Source: G963704535 sp963704535 (GTDB lineage Bacteria > Chloroflexota > Chloroflexia > Chloroflexales > Roseiflexaceae). Taken from it: DNA of 64,000 nucleotides. The stretch is from positions 4,464,001 through 4,528,000 of the forward strand of contig OY969916.1 in NCBI GenBank assembly GCA_963704535.1, given 5' to 3'. Under the pieces are notes generated by a model that saw only the letters and a list, made by a program, of their open reading frames with translations, made no database searches and had not been told where the DNA came from. Positions 8,588 to 18,673 of this stretch are shown one piece after another. Every line of letters begins with the position of its first letter. Position 1 is the stretch's first letter. The translations under genes and the position numbers were made by a program.

Positions 8588-11500
8588 GACGACGCAGCTC
8601 CCTCACCCTCCTGGTCCTGGCGATTGTGGCTCTAGCGTCTGCGCTCTGGCCGTCTGTGACCTTTGCTTGCCAGATCAACGATCCTGGCTGCTACATCGAC
8701 GATTTCGTTCATAAGCAGCTCTACCAGTTCAGCCTCTCGATCTGGCAGATCAACCGTGCCGGGCTAGTGCTGGCGCGCTGGTTCGAGGACTTGCGAGTCT
8801 GGCTGATCGAGTCGGTGATGGTCAATGTTTTCACTACATTGAGCCGGCCCGTCATCCAGTTCTTCACGCTGGGGCTGATCGTGGCCTGGATGCTGTTCAT
8901 CATCAGCTTTATGGTGCAGTCGTTTATCGACCTACGCTGGGTGGACATCCGGCGCGCTCTGCGGCCGATCCTGCTGGCCTGGCTGGTCTACCAGTTCGGC
9001 GGCAACTTCGTGTTGTGGACCGAGAACGTGCGCCTGCTGGGCGGGTCGCTGCTCCAGCAGACCGCCCAGGAAGTCACGACGACCTTTGAGGCGCCGGGCA
9101 TCTCCAGCGCCACAAGCGGCGATATGCCGGACGCCTCGCGCTCGATCTACGCCAGTGATAGCTCCTGTGGCACCAGCAAGCGCGAGATCGAGGCGATGTA
9201 CCTGAACGACTACGGCGCCCGCTATCTGTGGTCGAACGGCGATGATGCTCACTGTGCCGGCCTCATAGATATGGCCGGCGAGTTTCGGGCCAAGTATTTC
9301 GCACAGCACGATATTTCATCCGAGTCCGACGCGAGCAAGCGCCGGGAGGCCGTGGCCTGGGCTGCGCAGGGCGGGCTGCGGCAGATCACCGGCGTGTTTA
9401 TGGTGGTGGGGGCGATCGTTGAACAGCTCGATCACCTGATCTTCGCGCTGTCGCTGGCGATGGTCTGGTTCGGTCTGTTGCTCTCGCTGGTCTTCGCGGT
9501 GTTTCTGCCGACCGAAGCGCTGCTCGGCAGCCAGATCAAGGCCATCCTGACGGTGCTGCGCAGCTCGTGGCAGGCGTCCTTACTTATCGGACTGGGGCTG
9601 GCGGTGCTGCGGCTCGTCGCCGCCAGCGGCAACGGCTCCCTGATGTTCTTTTCCGGGTTGGTGCTGATCGCGGTCTGCGTCTGGCAAGGCAAGCAGGCGC
9701 TCGCGACGGTCGGGACCGCGATGTCGTCGGTCAATACCGTGATGGGCAGCGCGCCGTCGGCCGTGGGCGGGATGGTCAAGGGCTGGGCGACGACCGCCGC
9801 TGTGGTCGCGGGAGTCGCGGCCACGGGCGGCGGGCTGGGGGCGGCGCTGGGCCAGGTCGGCTCGACCATGGTGCGGCGTGCTGGCCGCAACGTCGGTGAC
9901 AATCCCCTCTCGCAGGCAGCCGGTCGAGTGCTCTCCAACCGGCTCGCCGATAAGCTCGACGCGCGGCTCGAAGATGGACGACTTCAGCGCGATGCCGAGT
10001 TGAGCACCCAGGAGGCGGCATGGTATGAGCGTCAGCTCTACGATGGGGCTGGCGCGCCAGCGAGCGACGCCGATGCCTCTAGGCAGCGCGCGAGGTCGCA
10101 GGAGCGCGCCCGGCAGCAACTCGCGCAGCTCAAAGGGCGCCAGGCCGAGCGCGCCCGCAAAGCGGGGAACTTTCGCAAGGCCGATCGGCTGCGCCGCGAG
10201 GCGAGGCGCCTGGGGGGCGATGATGCGCGCCCTGACAGTTCGGCCAGCACGCCCGACGGCGATGAGCTGGACCTGGATCGCGCCGCCGAGCGGTTGCACG
10301 AGGCTGGGGATGATCAGGAGATGCAGCGGCGCGTGCTCGCCGACGTGGCTGCGCAATCTCACAGGCGGGCGCAGCTCAAAGCGGTGCGCAATCGGGCGCT
10401 GCGCGAGAAACGGTTTGATGACGCCAAGGTGGCGATACGGGACCTGCGCGCGATGGAAGACGATGCGCCTGCTCCCACGCCGAATCGAGATGCGCCACCT
10501 CCGCCCCCCGCCCCTGGCGAGCCGAGGGACCTACCATCGCTACGGGGTGGCAACCAGCAGCTTGCGGTGACGAAAACCCACACCGGCATCGCGGTCAACG
10601 GGCGGGCGGTGACGCGGATTGTGCCGCGCGAGGGTGGGAGTAAAGCCGAGCTGCGCCTGGCCGACGGCTCGCTCGTGACACTCTCGGCTGGGGAGTATCG
10701 CGATATGCTGCGGTTTGGGCGGGCGGCCAAGACAGGAACGGCCTTCCCGATTCACGGGGTTGTGACGCCCTCAGCGGAGACTGCTGGTCTGGCTGCGGAT
10801 ACGAGCGGCGAGGGTCCATCGGCACCAGCACGAGCACGCTCCTTGCCCCTCCGTCGGTCGCCGCGGGTCGCCAGCGCGGTGCCGGGTGGTGCGGGGAATG
10901 GCGCCACCGCACGGCACAGGGCATACGCTCCGTTCGCTGCCACCACCACACCGTCATCGCAAGCGTCAGCCGGGGGAGCGCCTTCCGGCACGAGCGGCCA
11001 GCCTCTTCAGGGACGCAGCGCTGAGGTTGGTCGCCGGCGGAAGCGTGTCGGCGCGCAGGGCGGTGCGGGGAATGGTGCGACATCCGTGAATGGAGCCGGC
11101 GGACGGCCGCTCCGCGCGGGCGAGGCGGCTCCCTCTGCCGCCGCTGGCGCGTCGAACGTGGCCCCTGTCTCCCCGCTGCCGGCAGCTCCGGCCAGGGCAA
11201 TCGAGCAGCCGGATGGCGAGCCCCCAGCCTCGACGAGCGTGCCAGGAGCAGCAGAAGGAGCCGCAGCGAACGCCCCAGCCACGCCAGCGCCGGCAAGTGT
11301 GCCAGTCGCCCCACGAAGCGCGAGCGCGCTGGCCGAGCAGTCGCAGCCACCCGTAGGGACGGCGACCACGCCATCCGTTGCAGCGCCGGCCCCTGAGAGA
11401 GCGCCAGCTCCAGCACAGACCACACCAGCCGCAGTTACGCCGGTCGTAGAGGCTGGTCCACGCCCCGCAACTTCAGCGCCGGCCTCCACTCCTGCTCCAG

Positions 11501-11790
11501 CGCCCGCTCCACGGGCAACGAATGGGCTGGCCCTGGCTGGGAGTGCTGGCACGGCTGCGCCACTTCCAGCCCAGGCAGCACCGGGGGCCGAGGCCAGAGA
11601 AAGGGCAGTGCAGCCAGCTCGTGCTTTGGGTGGCCCAGCGCTGCCCAACGTGCCGGAGGTGCGTAGGGATGGGGAAGGCGGAAGCTCGCGGGCTGCTTCC
11701 GCCGTGGCGGTTCCCACCGCTCCAGCAGCGCCGTCGGGAGCAGCTTCCTCTCGCCAGCCGTGGAAACGCGGCAAACGAGGTGACTCGTGA
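8584..11790 (+). CDS. VirB6/TrbL-like conjugation membrane protein
   Basis: 1,068 residues. A signal-like first helix precedes a short Cys-containing loop (CQINDPGCYIDDF), then several transmembrane helices between about residues 75 and 400 (IQFFTLGLIVAWMLFIISFM, LAMVWFGLLLSLVFAVFLP and others). A charged coiled-coil segment follows (about 455-620, rich in RRxAR). The last 400 residues are an Ala/Pro-rich low-complexity tail. Polytopic proteins with this order are typical VirB6/TrbL/TraG-N channel components of type IV secretion. The family call rests on topology and position upstream of pilin, VirB3-like and VirB4 genes. The start overlaps the previous stop; the stop overlaps the next ATG. 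Confidence 0.7.
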   Translation: MRRRSSLTLLVLAIVALASALWPSVTFACQINDPGCYIDDFVHKQLYQFSLSIWQINRAGLVLARWFEDLRVWLIESVMVNVFTTLSRPVIQFFTLGLIVAWMLFIISFMVQSFIDLRWVDIRRALRPILLAWLVYQFGGNFVLWTENVRLLGGSLLQQTAQEVTTTFEAPGISSATSGDMPDASRSIYASDSSCGTSKREIEAMYLNDYGARYLWSNGDDAHCAGLIDMAGEFRAKYFAQHDISSESDASKRREAVAWAAQGGLRQITGVFMVVGAIVEQLDHLIFALSLAMVWFGLLLSLVFAVFLPTEALLGSQIKAILTVLRSSWQASLLIGLGLAVLRLVAASGNGSLMFFSGLVLIAVCVWQGKQALATVGTAMSSVNTVMGSAPSAVGGMVKGWATTAAVVAGVAATGGGLGAALGQVGSTMVRRAGRNVGDNPLSQAAGRVLSNRLADKLDARLEDGRLQRDAELSTQEAAWYERQLYDGAGAPASDADASRQRARSQERARQQLAQLKGRQAERARKAGNFRKADRLRREARRLGGDDARPDSSASTPDGDELDLDRAAERLHEAGDDQEMQRRVLADVAAQSHRRAQLKAVRNRALREKRFDDAKVAIRDLRAMEDDAPAPTPNRDAPPPPPAPGEPRDLPSLRGGNQQLAVTKTHTGIAVNGRAVTRIVPREGGSKAELRLADGSLVTLSAGEYRDMLRFGRAAKTGTAFPIHGVVTPSAETAGLAADTSGEGPSAPARARSLPLRRSPRVASAVPGGAGNGATARHRAYAPFAATTTPSSQASAGGAPSGTSGQPLQGRSAEVGRRRKRVGAQGGAGNGATSVNGAGGRPLRAGEAAPSAAAGASNVAPVSPLPAAPARAIEQPDGEPPASTSVPGAAEGAAANAPATPAPASVPVAPRSASALAEQSQPPVGTATTPSVAAPAPERAPAPAQTTPAAVTPVVEAGPRPATSAPASTPAPAPAPRATNGLALAGSAGTAAPLPAQAAPGAEARERAVQPARALGGPALPNVPEVRRDGEGGSSRAASAVAVPTAPAAPSGAASSRQPWKRGKRGDS

Positions 11791-13820
11791 TGTATCGCCC
11801 AGGTATGTTCCGCATCCTTGCCATCGGGCTGCTGCTGGGCCTGGCGCTGGCGCCGCTGGCCTGGATCGGCTTTGCCTCCAGCACCACCGCGCAGGCGCTT
11901 CCGTTCACGCCGACGCCGGAGCCGACTGAGCTTCCAACGCCGGTCTCGCCGACGCCGACGCTGACGCCGACGCCGACCAGCGGGCCGACGCTGACGCCGA
12001 CGCCGGATATTCTTCCGACCCCACCGCCCATGTCGGGCGGCACGACCACCACCGCGCCGGCCGCGACAGGCACGCAGAGCGCGAGCGTTCCAAGCAGCAC
12101 ACCCCAGCCTACGGCCACACCGCTGCCGCCTGGCTACGGCCGCGACCAGTGCGACCCGAACCACCAGCTTACCCAGCCCTGCGCGCTGGCGACCGAGACC
12201 GATATTACAAATCTGAACTTCACCGACGATCCCACTGATGTGTTCAGCCTTCTCCTGAAAGGCGGGCGACAGTACCGAATTTCGGCGATCGTCGGCAGTG
12301 CCGGCGGGCTCGACCCGGCGATCGACGTGTACCTCGCCGGCCAGACCGAGCAGCCGATCGCCGCGGGCGACGATGCACGGATCGGCGACCCATCAGCGGT
12401 CGTGACCGTCACAGTGCAGGCCGACGCCTGGTATCTGGTGCGGGTGACGAACAAGGCCCCCGGCGATGTGGCTGGGAAAGTCTACACTGTGAGTGCCCGT
12501 AGCGTCGCATCAGCCGGCTCCGCGCCGGCCGTGGCGACCAACCCCGACGACCTGATCGGCAACGCCTACGATGTGGCGCACGCCGTCCGGTTGGCCTGGA
12601 ACGTGCCCTACGACCTGAGCATGGCCTGCCCTGATAGCCGGCCGGGCGCCTGCTACAGCGGCCGGCACACCTTCCTACTGGTGCCGGTCAAGGGTGCGGT
12701 GCCGTTCACGGCCCTGACCTACGATCTCGGTGCCGGTGTCGACCCCGTGCTCACCCTCTACAAGCCCGACCCGACGCAGCAGAGCGATGGGCCTGGCCTC
12801 ATTCCAGGGTGGCGCGCCGTCGCCAGCAACGACGACATCGCGCCGGGCTGGACGCTACGCTCGCAGATCAGCCTGACGCCCGACTGGAACAGCATCGCGC
12901 TGCTGGTGGTTGCGCCCTCCGACCGCGCCGACCTGCCGCCGATCCCTGGCGAGGGCCGACCAGGGCGCTACCGGCTGATCATCGGCAGCCCGGAGCTGCC
13001 CGCTGTCAAGGCCGCGATTGCGGGCCAGCAAGACCTACCACCGACGCCAGCGCCGCCGACCGCACGACCGACCGGCCAGGCTGCGCCGGTTGCGGTCAAC
13101 ACCCAGACCGCTGCCGATAACCGCGAGGTGATCAAGGAAGCCTGCGCAACCGGGCTGGCAGTGGTCAAAGGTGAAGATGATGCCGGATTCTTCGCCGCTG
13201 CGCCACCAGCGCAGGACGACCTGATCGCCAGCTATGCAGCCGGCGCGCTGGTGCAACTGTTGGGCGAATGCTATGGCGGCTGGGTGAAGGTCCAGCCCCA
13301 GGATAGCGTGACCCCCGGTTGGATGCGTGCAGCTCGCCTGAGCCCGGAGGCTACCCTGGTGCCGGCCACCTTGACGAGCACAGACGGCACAGACCCACGG
13401 CCATCCGCTGCCGCAGGGTCGCCCACAATCACGCCTGGTCCAGCGCCCGCAAATGCTACGGCGACCCCCGCCCCGCAGCCTTCGGCGGTGCTAACACCGC
13501 TCTCTCCGCTGCCGCTGCCGACCGTCGCCGCGCCCAGGCCCGCAGCGCGAGCGGTGACGGTCGAGGTTTGCACGGCGGGCAGCCGGCCCAACGACTGCAC
13601 AACGCCGCTCTCCGGGGTGCGGATCGAGCTGCTGCTGACCGCCAACCGCCAGGTCCTCACCAGCAACGTCACCGATACAAGCGGGCGCGTGACGCTCTCG
13701 GTCAGCGTGCCCACAGGCAGCCAGGTCTTGCTGGCGATCCCGGCGCTGGGATTGGAGGCACCGCTGGGCGAGAACGAGACGACCGTGCCGGTGCGTGTGT
13801 CGAAGGGAGGAGCCTCATGA
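11790..13820 (+). CDS. Exported SH3-like / pre-peptidase-like domain protein
   Basis: 676 residues from the ATG at 11790, which overlaps the previous TGA and follows a GAGGTG ribosome site; a GTG three bases earlier is possible. There is a signal peptide (about 6-34), then a Thr/Pro stalk, then a beta-sandwich resembling bacterial pre-peptidase C-terminal modules (DPTDVFSLLLKGGRQY, AWYLVRVTN). A second such module lies near 255-400. An SH3-like segment (about 450-515, GGWVKVQPQDSVTPGWMRA) and a C-terminal carboxypeptidase-regulatory-like module follow. All are extracellular binding folds. Its placement inside the secretion operon suggests a wall- or surface-exposed part of the mating apparatus; no enzyme motif is seen. 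Confidence 0.7.
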   Translation: MYRPGMFRILAIGLLLGLALAPLAWIGFASSTTAQALPFTPTPEPTELPTPVSPTPTLTPTPTSGPTLTPTPDILPTPPPMSGGTTTTAPAATGTQSASVPSSTPQPTATPLPPGYGRDQCDPNHQLTQPCALATETDITNLNFTDDPTDVFSLLLKGGRQYRISAIVGSAGGLDPAIDVYLAGQTEQPIAAGDDARIGDPSAVVTVTVQADAWYLVRVTNKAPGDVAGKVYTVSARSVASAGSAPAVATNPDDLIGNAYDVAHAVRLAWNVPYDLSMACPDSRPGACYSGRHTFLLVPVKGAVPFTALTYDLGAGVDPVLTLYKPDPTQQSDGPGLIPGWRAVASNDDIAPGWTLRSQISLTPDWNSIALLVVAPSDRADLPPIPGEGRPGRYRLIIGSPELPAVKAAIAGQQDLPPTPAPPTARPTGQAAPVAVNTQTAADNREVIKEACATGLAVVKGEDDAGFFAAAPPAQDDLIASYAAGALVQLLGECYGGWVKVQPQDSVTPGWMRAARLSPEATLVPATLTSTDGTDPRPSAAAGSPTITPGPAPANATATPAPQPSAVLTPLSPLPLPTVAAPRPAARAVTVEVCTAGSRPNDCTTPLSGVRIELLLTANRQVLTSNVTDTSGRVTLSVSVPTGSQVLLAIPALGLEAPLGENETTVPVRVSKGGAS

Positions 13821-15331
13821 TCGCTCGCAACGACGACGCAGCCGCGATCAACAGCGCCGAGGCAACCCTGGCGCGTGATATTGAGCGGGTCTGGCGACAT
13901 TGGAAAGCGTTCATCGCCGAGAAGCAGGATGAGCTGGCCGCCCGGCAACTCGACGATGCACCGGATGCCGACCTGACCGGCAGTGGCCGATCGGCCCCGC
14001 GTAAGGCCAAGCTCGACGGAGCCATGCGCCAGCAGTTCGGCCTGGTGCTGGAGTCACGACGGCAGGATGCGCAGGCCAAAGCCGAGCGCGCGGCCCGCGA
14101 GGGGGGTAAAGTGGCGCCGGATGCCGACCAGGTCTACGCCGCGGTGCTTCAGTCGATCGCCGACGAGTTGGACGGCAAGGTCCACCCATCCGGCCTGGCA
14201 CTGGTTTGGTACAAGAACGCGCTGATCAAGTTCGACGCCGCAGCGGTCATGGCCGGTACGACCGACGCCGACTACCTGGCCGCCGCTGGCGGCAGTGGGC
14301 CGACCAGAACGCAGGTGTTCGGGCTGCTGGGCCTGATCGGCGTGATGCTTGTGATCGCCTACTTCATGGTGCAGTGGGCCTTTGGCTCGGAGGTGCCCGC
14401 GCGGGCGCAGGCGGCCGGCACGGCGCAGGTCGGCCAGCAGGCGACGACGCTCTGGACGGTGGAGACCGCCGCGATCGGGGCGGTGGCCGGGCCAGCGCAA
14501 ATGAGCGGCAGCTACCCGGCTGTGCTGTGTCTCTCTGAGGCAGCGACGAAGGCCGCGACGCCAGGCGCGACGGTCGTGCTGACGGGCACCGAGGCCATCC
14601 GGCGCTACCAGGTCCAGCCGGGCATCTCGGCGCGCGAGGCCGATCTGCTGCTGGCCGACTGTGACACCGCTCCACCCACATCGAAGGCATCGGCCCGCCT
14701 GGTCGAGACCCGCACCCGGCACATCCTGGAGCCTGACATGCTGCGGGCCGCCCTCGTGCGCGGGCCGGATCTCGATCCGCAGGTCATCCCGCCTGACCAA
14801 ATGGAGATCACGCTCGACATTGCGATCCCCGACGCGGCTGCCGGGACGCTCGTGCTGGCCGACGGCAGGCGCTGGGCGGCAACGCGGAGCGAGGCCCTGG
14901 AGGGCGGGACGCGCCTGATCTACCTGGTGCCGCTCGCGAAGACAGCGCAGCCGGCCGGCTGGGAGCTGCTGCGGGGCAGCGAGTTGCCCGCGCTGCTGGC
15001 ACTCAATCTGCCGGCGCCAGAAAGCCGCGCCGCGCTGCTGCGGCGGCTGCTCGACGTGCAGGCCGCAGCACCTCTCGTTGCAGAGCGCGACGGTCAGCCG
15101 GAATTGGCGCTGACCTTCATACTCACGCTCAACGATCAGGCTACGCCGCTGACGCTTCTCCCGACCGATCTGCTGATCGAGGCCAGCGGCGTGCCGACCC
15201 AGGCTCGATGGGACACATTGACACTCAAGCCAGGCAAGCCGACCGAGATCGCGGTACGGGTGCCATTCCGCGCCGGCGAGCCCCTGGAGATCGCGCTCGC
15301 AAACTGGCGGGCGCGCATCACCACCGAATGA
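13817..15331 (+). CDS. Single-pass membrane protein of the secretion operon
   Basis: 504 residues from the ATG at 13817, which overlaps the previous stop (ATGA) and follows GGAGG at 13806-13810. The first 160 residues are charged and predicted cytoplasmic (IERVWRHWKAF, AERAAREGGK). One helix lies near 172-192 (VFGLLGLIGVMLVIAYFMV), and the rest is an extracytoplasmic, Ala/Leu-rich domain of about 300 residues with beta character. The cytoplasmic head, one helix and large outer domain resemble the layout of VirB8-type assembly factors, but no VirB8 signature can be claimed from the sequence. I do not recognise the family; the operon position supports a structural role in the secretion complex. 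Confidence 0.7.
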   Translation: MIARNDDAAAINSAEATLARDIERVWRHWKAFIAEKQDELAARQLDDAPDADLTGSGRSAPRKAKLDGAMRQQFGLVLESRRQDAQAKAERAAREGGKVAPDADQVYAAVLQSIADELDGKVHPSGLALVWYKNALIKFDAAAVMAGTTDADYLAAAGGSGPTRTQVFGLLGLIGVMLVIAYFMVQWAFGSEVPARAQAAGTAQVGQQATTLWTVETAAIGAVAGPAQMSGSYPAVLCLSEAATKAATPGATVVLTGTEAIRRYQVQPGISAREADLLLADCDTAPPTSKASARLVETRTRHILEPDMLRAALVRGPDLDPQVIPPDQMEITLDIAIPDAAAGTLVLADGRRWAATRSEALEGGTRLIYLVPLAKTAQPAGWELLRGSELPALLALNLPAPESRAALLRRLLDVQAAAPLVAERDGQPELALTFILTLNDQATPLTLLPTDLLIEASGVPTQARWDTLTLKPGKPTEIAVRVPFRAGEPLEIALANWRARITTE

Positions 15332-15340
15332 GAACGCGGC

Positions 15341-15391
15341 AGCCGCCGCGGCTCAGATACAAGCAACACACTGTATAACTAAGGAGCAATC
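15341..15391 (+). promoter_or_regulatory. Possible promoter/operator and strong RBS before the pilin-like gene
   Basis: The 64-base gap before the pilin-like gene holds an AGCCGC-C-GCGGCT palindrome (15341-15353), a -10-like TATAAC (15374-15379) and AAGGAG (15381-15386) nine bases before the ATG. No good -35 is visible. A separate strong promoter would suit a major pilin that must be made in excess. Confidence 0.3.
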
Positions 15392-15395
15392 ACCA

Positions 15396-15812
15396 ATGAA
15401 GACCACCGGAAACCCACAGACCCTCCAGACCACGGGCACCCCAGCGATCGTCACCGAAGGCCGGAATTGGGGCCGCACGGCCATGTACGCCTGTCTCCTG
15501 TTCGGCCTGGCGCTGGCCTTTCATGTCGCGTTCGCGCCATCGGCCTACGCGCAGGACCTCGACCCGTCGGTCTGGGCGCAGTCGGCAATCGACTTCCTCA
15601 AGAAAGCCTGGGTGTTCGTCATCCTGGCTGAGATCCTGGCCGCGATCAGCTACGCCACCGCGTTCTTCACGCAGGCGTGGTTCCCCAGCTTCTTCCAGAG
15701 CTTTCAGGGCGAGTGGGTCAAAAAGGCGGTGATCATCGGCGTCGGCGCGCACCCGGTCATGGGCGCGCTGTTCGCTGCCGCTGAGGCCGCCAAGGGTGGG
15801 TTTGGGAGTTAA
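15396..15812 (+). CDS. VirB2-like pilin candidate
   Basis: 138 residues. The N-terminal leader has a hydrophobic run (about 29-50) ending APSAYAQ, a signal-peptidase-like site. The mature part would be about 86 residues with two hydrophobic helices (AWVFVILAEILAAISYATAFF and VKKAVIIGVGAHPVMGALFAA, each about 20 residues) separated by a short loop. A long leader and a two-helix mature protein is the VirB2/TrbC pilin layout. It stands directly before VirB3/PrgI-like and VirB4 genes, the usual order. The primary sequence alone did not let me name a subfamily. It has its own gap and ribosome site upstream and a strong hairpin downstream, which fits a gene expressed above its neighbours. Confidence 0.65.
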   Translation: MKTTGNPQTLQTTGTPAIVTEGRNWGRTAMYACLLFGLALAFHVAFAPSAYAQDLDPSVWAQSAIDFLKKAWVFVILAEILAAISYATAFFTQAWFPSFFQSFQGEWVKKAVIIGVGAHPVMGALFAAAEAAKGGFGS

Positions 15813-15825
15813 AAGCGGAACGCTC

Positions 15826-15868
15826 TGCCGCGTCCGCCAGGAGGCAACTGCTCCCGGCGGACGCGGCA
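15826..15868 (+). terminator. 13-bp hairpin between pilin-like and VirB3-like genes
   Basis: TGCCGCGTCCGCC (15826-15838) pairs perfectly with 15856-15868 across a 17-base loop. It starts 14 bases after the pilin-like stop. No T tract follows, so it probably acts as an attenuator or a 3' stabiliser that raises pilin mRNA over the downstream genes rather than a full stop. Confidence 0.55.
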
Positions 15869-15889
15869 ACCGAATAAGGTTCGAGACGT

Positions 15890-16309
15890 ATGGGCTACAA
15901 ACGACCAGAAAACTTAGGGACGCACGGCGAGCGGCGCGTGATTGGGATATTGACCCTCACGAATCTCGGTGGCGGCATCGCCGGCCTGGCCGCGCTGTGG
16001 CTGCTGGGTGGGCTGCTGGGTATTGGTGGCGATCAGGCGTTTACAGCCGGCTGGTTCGTGCGCGTCACTCTGGCCGCCGCCGGCACTGCTGTCGGCGTGA
16101 TCGCAACCTTTCGCTGGACGGGTATTTCGCTCTGGGACAAGGGAGTGCTGTGGGGTGCTTATCAGCTCCGCCGTGCCATGAGCCAGACCATGCTCAAGCC
16201 GCCCGCTGCTTTGCGAGCGGCCAGCACCAACATCATCGCGCCCGTGATGCGTGATGGGAGAGTCATCGCCGAAGTCTACGACCCGAACGAGGAGGTCCGA
16301 CGTGAGTGA
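15890..16309 (+). CDS. VirB3/PrgI-like membrane protein
   Basis: 139 residues with two hydrophobic segments near the N-terminus (about 17-45 and 58-78) and a basic-then-polar tail. Small two-helix proteins placed directly upstream of VirB4 are VirB3 (diderms) or PrgI-type (monoderms), which anchor the VirB4 ATPase to the membrane. The opening pattern of a short polar head with E-R-R before the first helix resembles PrgI-family proteins. Its stop (TGA 16307-16309) overlaps the GTG start of VirB4 at 16302, strong evidence of coupling. The family call is from size, topology and position; similarity was not tested. Confidence 0.6.
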   Translation: MGYKRPENLGTHGERRVIGILTLTNLGGGIAGLAALWLLGGLLGIGGDQAFTAGWFVRVTLAAAGTAVGVIATFRWTGISLWDKGVLWGAYQLRRAMSQTMLKPPAALRAASTNIIAPVMRDGRVIAEVYDPNEEVRRE

Positions 16310-18660
16310 GCCGGTCTGTTACCACGTCACCGCTTTTCCATTAGAAATGCACCCGGAGGCCGGCAGCCTGGATGAGCAGTGGATACCCTTTTTCGCCGGC
16401 CTGGAGAAGCCTCTGCGGGTGATCTCGCGCACCACGCGCTTTGATTTGCGCGGCCCGCGCCAGCAGATGATCAATATGTTGCGTCCGCTGGATGCCGCTG
16501 CGGTCGGCTACCAGCGGATCGCCGATGTGGTCGAGCAGTGGGATGAGGGAGCCGTGGCACGGCTGGGGGAGCTTGCGGCGGCGCTGCCGCTTCCGCTGCG
16601 CGATCCGCTTGATGCGGTGCTCCCCCGTTCGCGCCGGCGCGAACGCGCGGCCTGGCAGCAGGCCCTCGCCAAACTTGGACGACCGATCTGGCGCCGCCGC
16701 TGGCTCCAGGAGTACCGCGACTACTATCAGTTGCTCACCGAGCAGGTCGAGCTGCGCGGCCTGGAGCACTCCATGCTGTGCTGGCTGCCCGACGGCGTGC
16801 GCGCCGAGCAGCAAGCGGCTTTCATTGGGCGCGCTTTCGGCACCACTGCGCGAATCGGGGAGCTGGCTCCGCTGCTGCGCGACCTGTATGACGAAGGGCG
16901 CGACTGCCTCATGGGGCGCGAGCCGCATCTGCCCTACATCGCGCTGCTGTCAGCCGACGACCTCAAGGGCACCTGGTCGCTCTGGACGCTCTCGCGCCTG
17001 CTCGGTCTTGATGTCGACCTGCACCTGTGCATCGACGTGGTGCCCCTCGACCGCACCACGGGCGAGCAGAATATCGATTTCGTCGCCACCTCGACCGAGA
17101 ACAGCCTCAGAGATGGCAGCGGCCCGCGCGATGTCAAGGCCGAGCGCAAGCTGGAAACCGCGCGCTACTACCAGGAGCAAGCCGAACAGGGCTTTCACAA
17201 GATCCGGGTCGTGGTTGCGGTCGAGGGACGCGACAAGCCCAGCCTGGATGATGCCGTTCGCCAGGTGATGAAGGCAACAAGCTCGTTTATGCGGCTCATT
17301 CGCCCGCCGCACGGCCAGGGTCGCTGGCAAAGTTCTTCACCACCACGCCGACCAGCAGAATCGACGCCTTCGTGAACACACGCATCGAGATCAGCCACGG
17401 CGCGGCGGTGATGATGCCGTTTGGCATCCGCCGCCCCTCGCGCACCGACGGCATTATGTGGCTGATCGACGGCCAGACGCCGATCATGTTCAACCCGATG
17501 CGCGACGCGGCCGGGCGCAAACGCGCCGGGCATATTGTGGTGTTGGGCAAGACCGGCTCAGGGAAGACCTTCGGCGCCTTTGTGTGGGCCGAGCGGATGC
17601 TGGCGCTGGGTTGGCAGGTGGTGTTCTTCGAGCCACAGGGCCACGCCAAACGCTTCATCCGGGCCAACGGCCACGGCGGGGCGTATTACAAGCTCGACAT
17701 GCGGCAGCGGATCAATGTCCTTGATGTCGTGGTGACGCGCGACGAGGAGGGCAATCCGCCGCCACTGGCCGCACAAAATATGCAGGTGACAAGTCAGCTT
17801 GCGATCCTGCTAGGGTCGCACGAGCCCAGCGCGCAGGGCGAGTCGACCTTCAAGGCCCGCTCATTCACCACGATCGAGCGAGCGCTGATCGACCATGCGC
17901 TGCAACGGCTGTATGTACCGTGGGCCGCCGATCTCGACAAGCTCGAACCCGCTCAGACCCCAACACTCGCGGATCTGTGTGCCATCCTTGAGACCATGCC
18001 GGTGCGGCCCTCGACTGAGGCCGTTCGCACGGGTCTGCTCGACGAGCTGTATCTGTACCTGGTCTCCGGCTCGGCCGGCGCGGTCTACAACGGCAAAACG
18101 TCGGTGGCCTGGGATTTCTCGCGCGACGCGACCGCCTACGATCTGACGGCCTTGGAAGAGGGCGCGCCGCGGGTGCTCTACACGGCGCAGGCGTTCGGTG
18201 CGCTCAACCGCTACGTGCGCAACCGGCCCGACCGCGACCGCCCGCTGATCGTATTCTTCGACGAGTTTGCCTACACGCTGGGCCAGGCTCCATCTCTCGC
18301 GCGCTTCGCCGCCGACGCCGCGAAGACCTGGCGCACCTTCAGCACGGCGCTGGTCACAATGGACCAGGACGCGCATACCTACCTGGGCACCGAGGGGACG
18401 TCGCCAGCGGGCCGCTGCGCAGCGTGTTTGACAATGCGCCGCTCAAGATCATCTACAAGCAGGACCCCGCTCCAGCCGAGCGGCTGGCCGAGGTCGTCGA
18501 TGGCTTGCAGCCGCAACACGTCCAGGCGATTAAGGGCGCCGGTTTGGGCGACTGCGTGCTGACCTGGAACTCCGACGACGACGAGCGCCAGGTGAGTGAG
18601 GTGTTCAGCGGGCGAGTGGTGCCGACTGAGGGCGAGAAGCGCGCATTTAGCGGGACGTAG
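16302..18660 (+). CDS. virB4: VirB4-type conjugation ATPase (two frameshifts)
   Basis: Starts at GTG 16302 behind GAGGAGG and overlaps the VirB3-like stop. The first frame (to about 17320) is the CagE/TrbE/VirB4 N-terminal region. The second (about 17325-18397) has the ATPase core: Walker A GKTGSGKT at 17546-17569 and Walker B LIVFFDEFAY. The third (about 18398-18660) carries the C-terminal motor segment (SVFDNAPLKIIYKQD). Adding one G in the GGG at 17318-17320 joins the first two (...HGQGSLAKFF...). Adding one G in the GGGG at 18394-18397 joins the last two (...YLGTEGDVASG...). The repaired protein is about 787 residues, normal for VirB4, which powers pilus assembly and substrate transfer at the inner membrane. 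Two missing-G shifts in one gene favour assembly error over decay. Confidence 0.85.
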
Positions 18661-18673
18661 AGGCACGAGCGAC

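Noticed and set aside
11007..12164. Minus-strand open frame of 385 codons
   Set aside because: Antisense of the Ala/Pro-rich VirB6-like tail; low complexity only.
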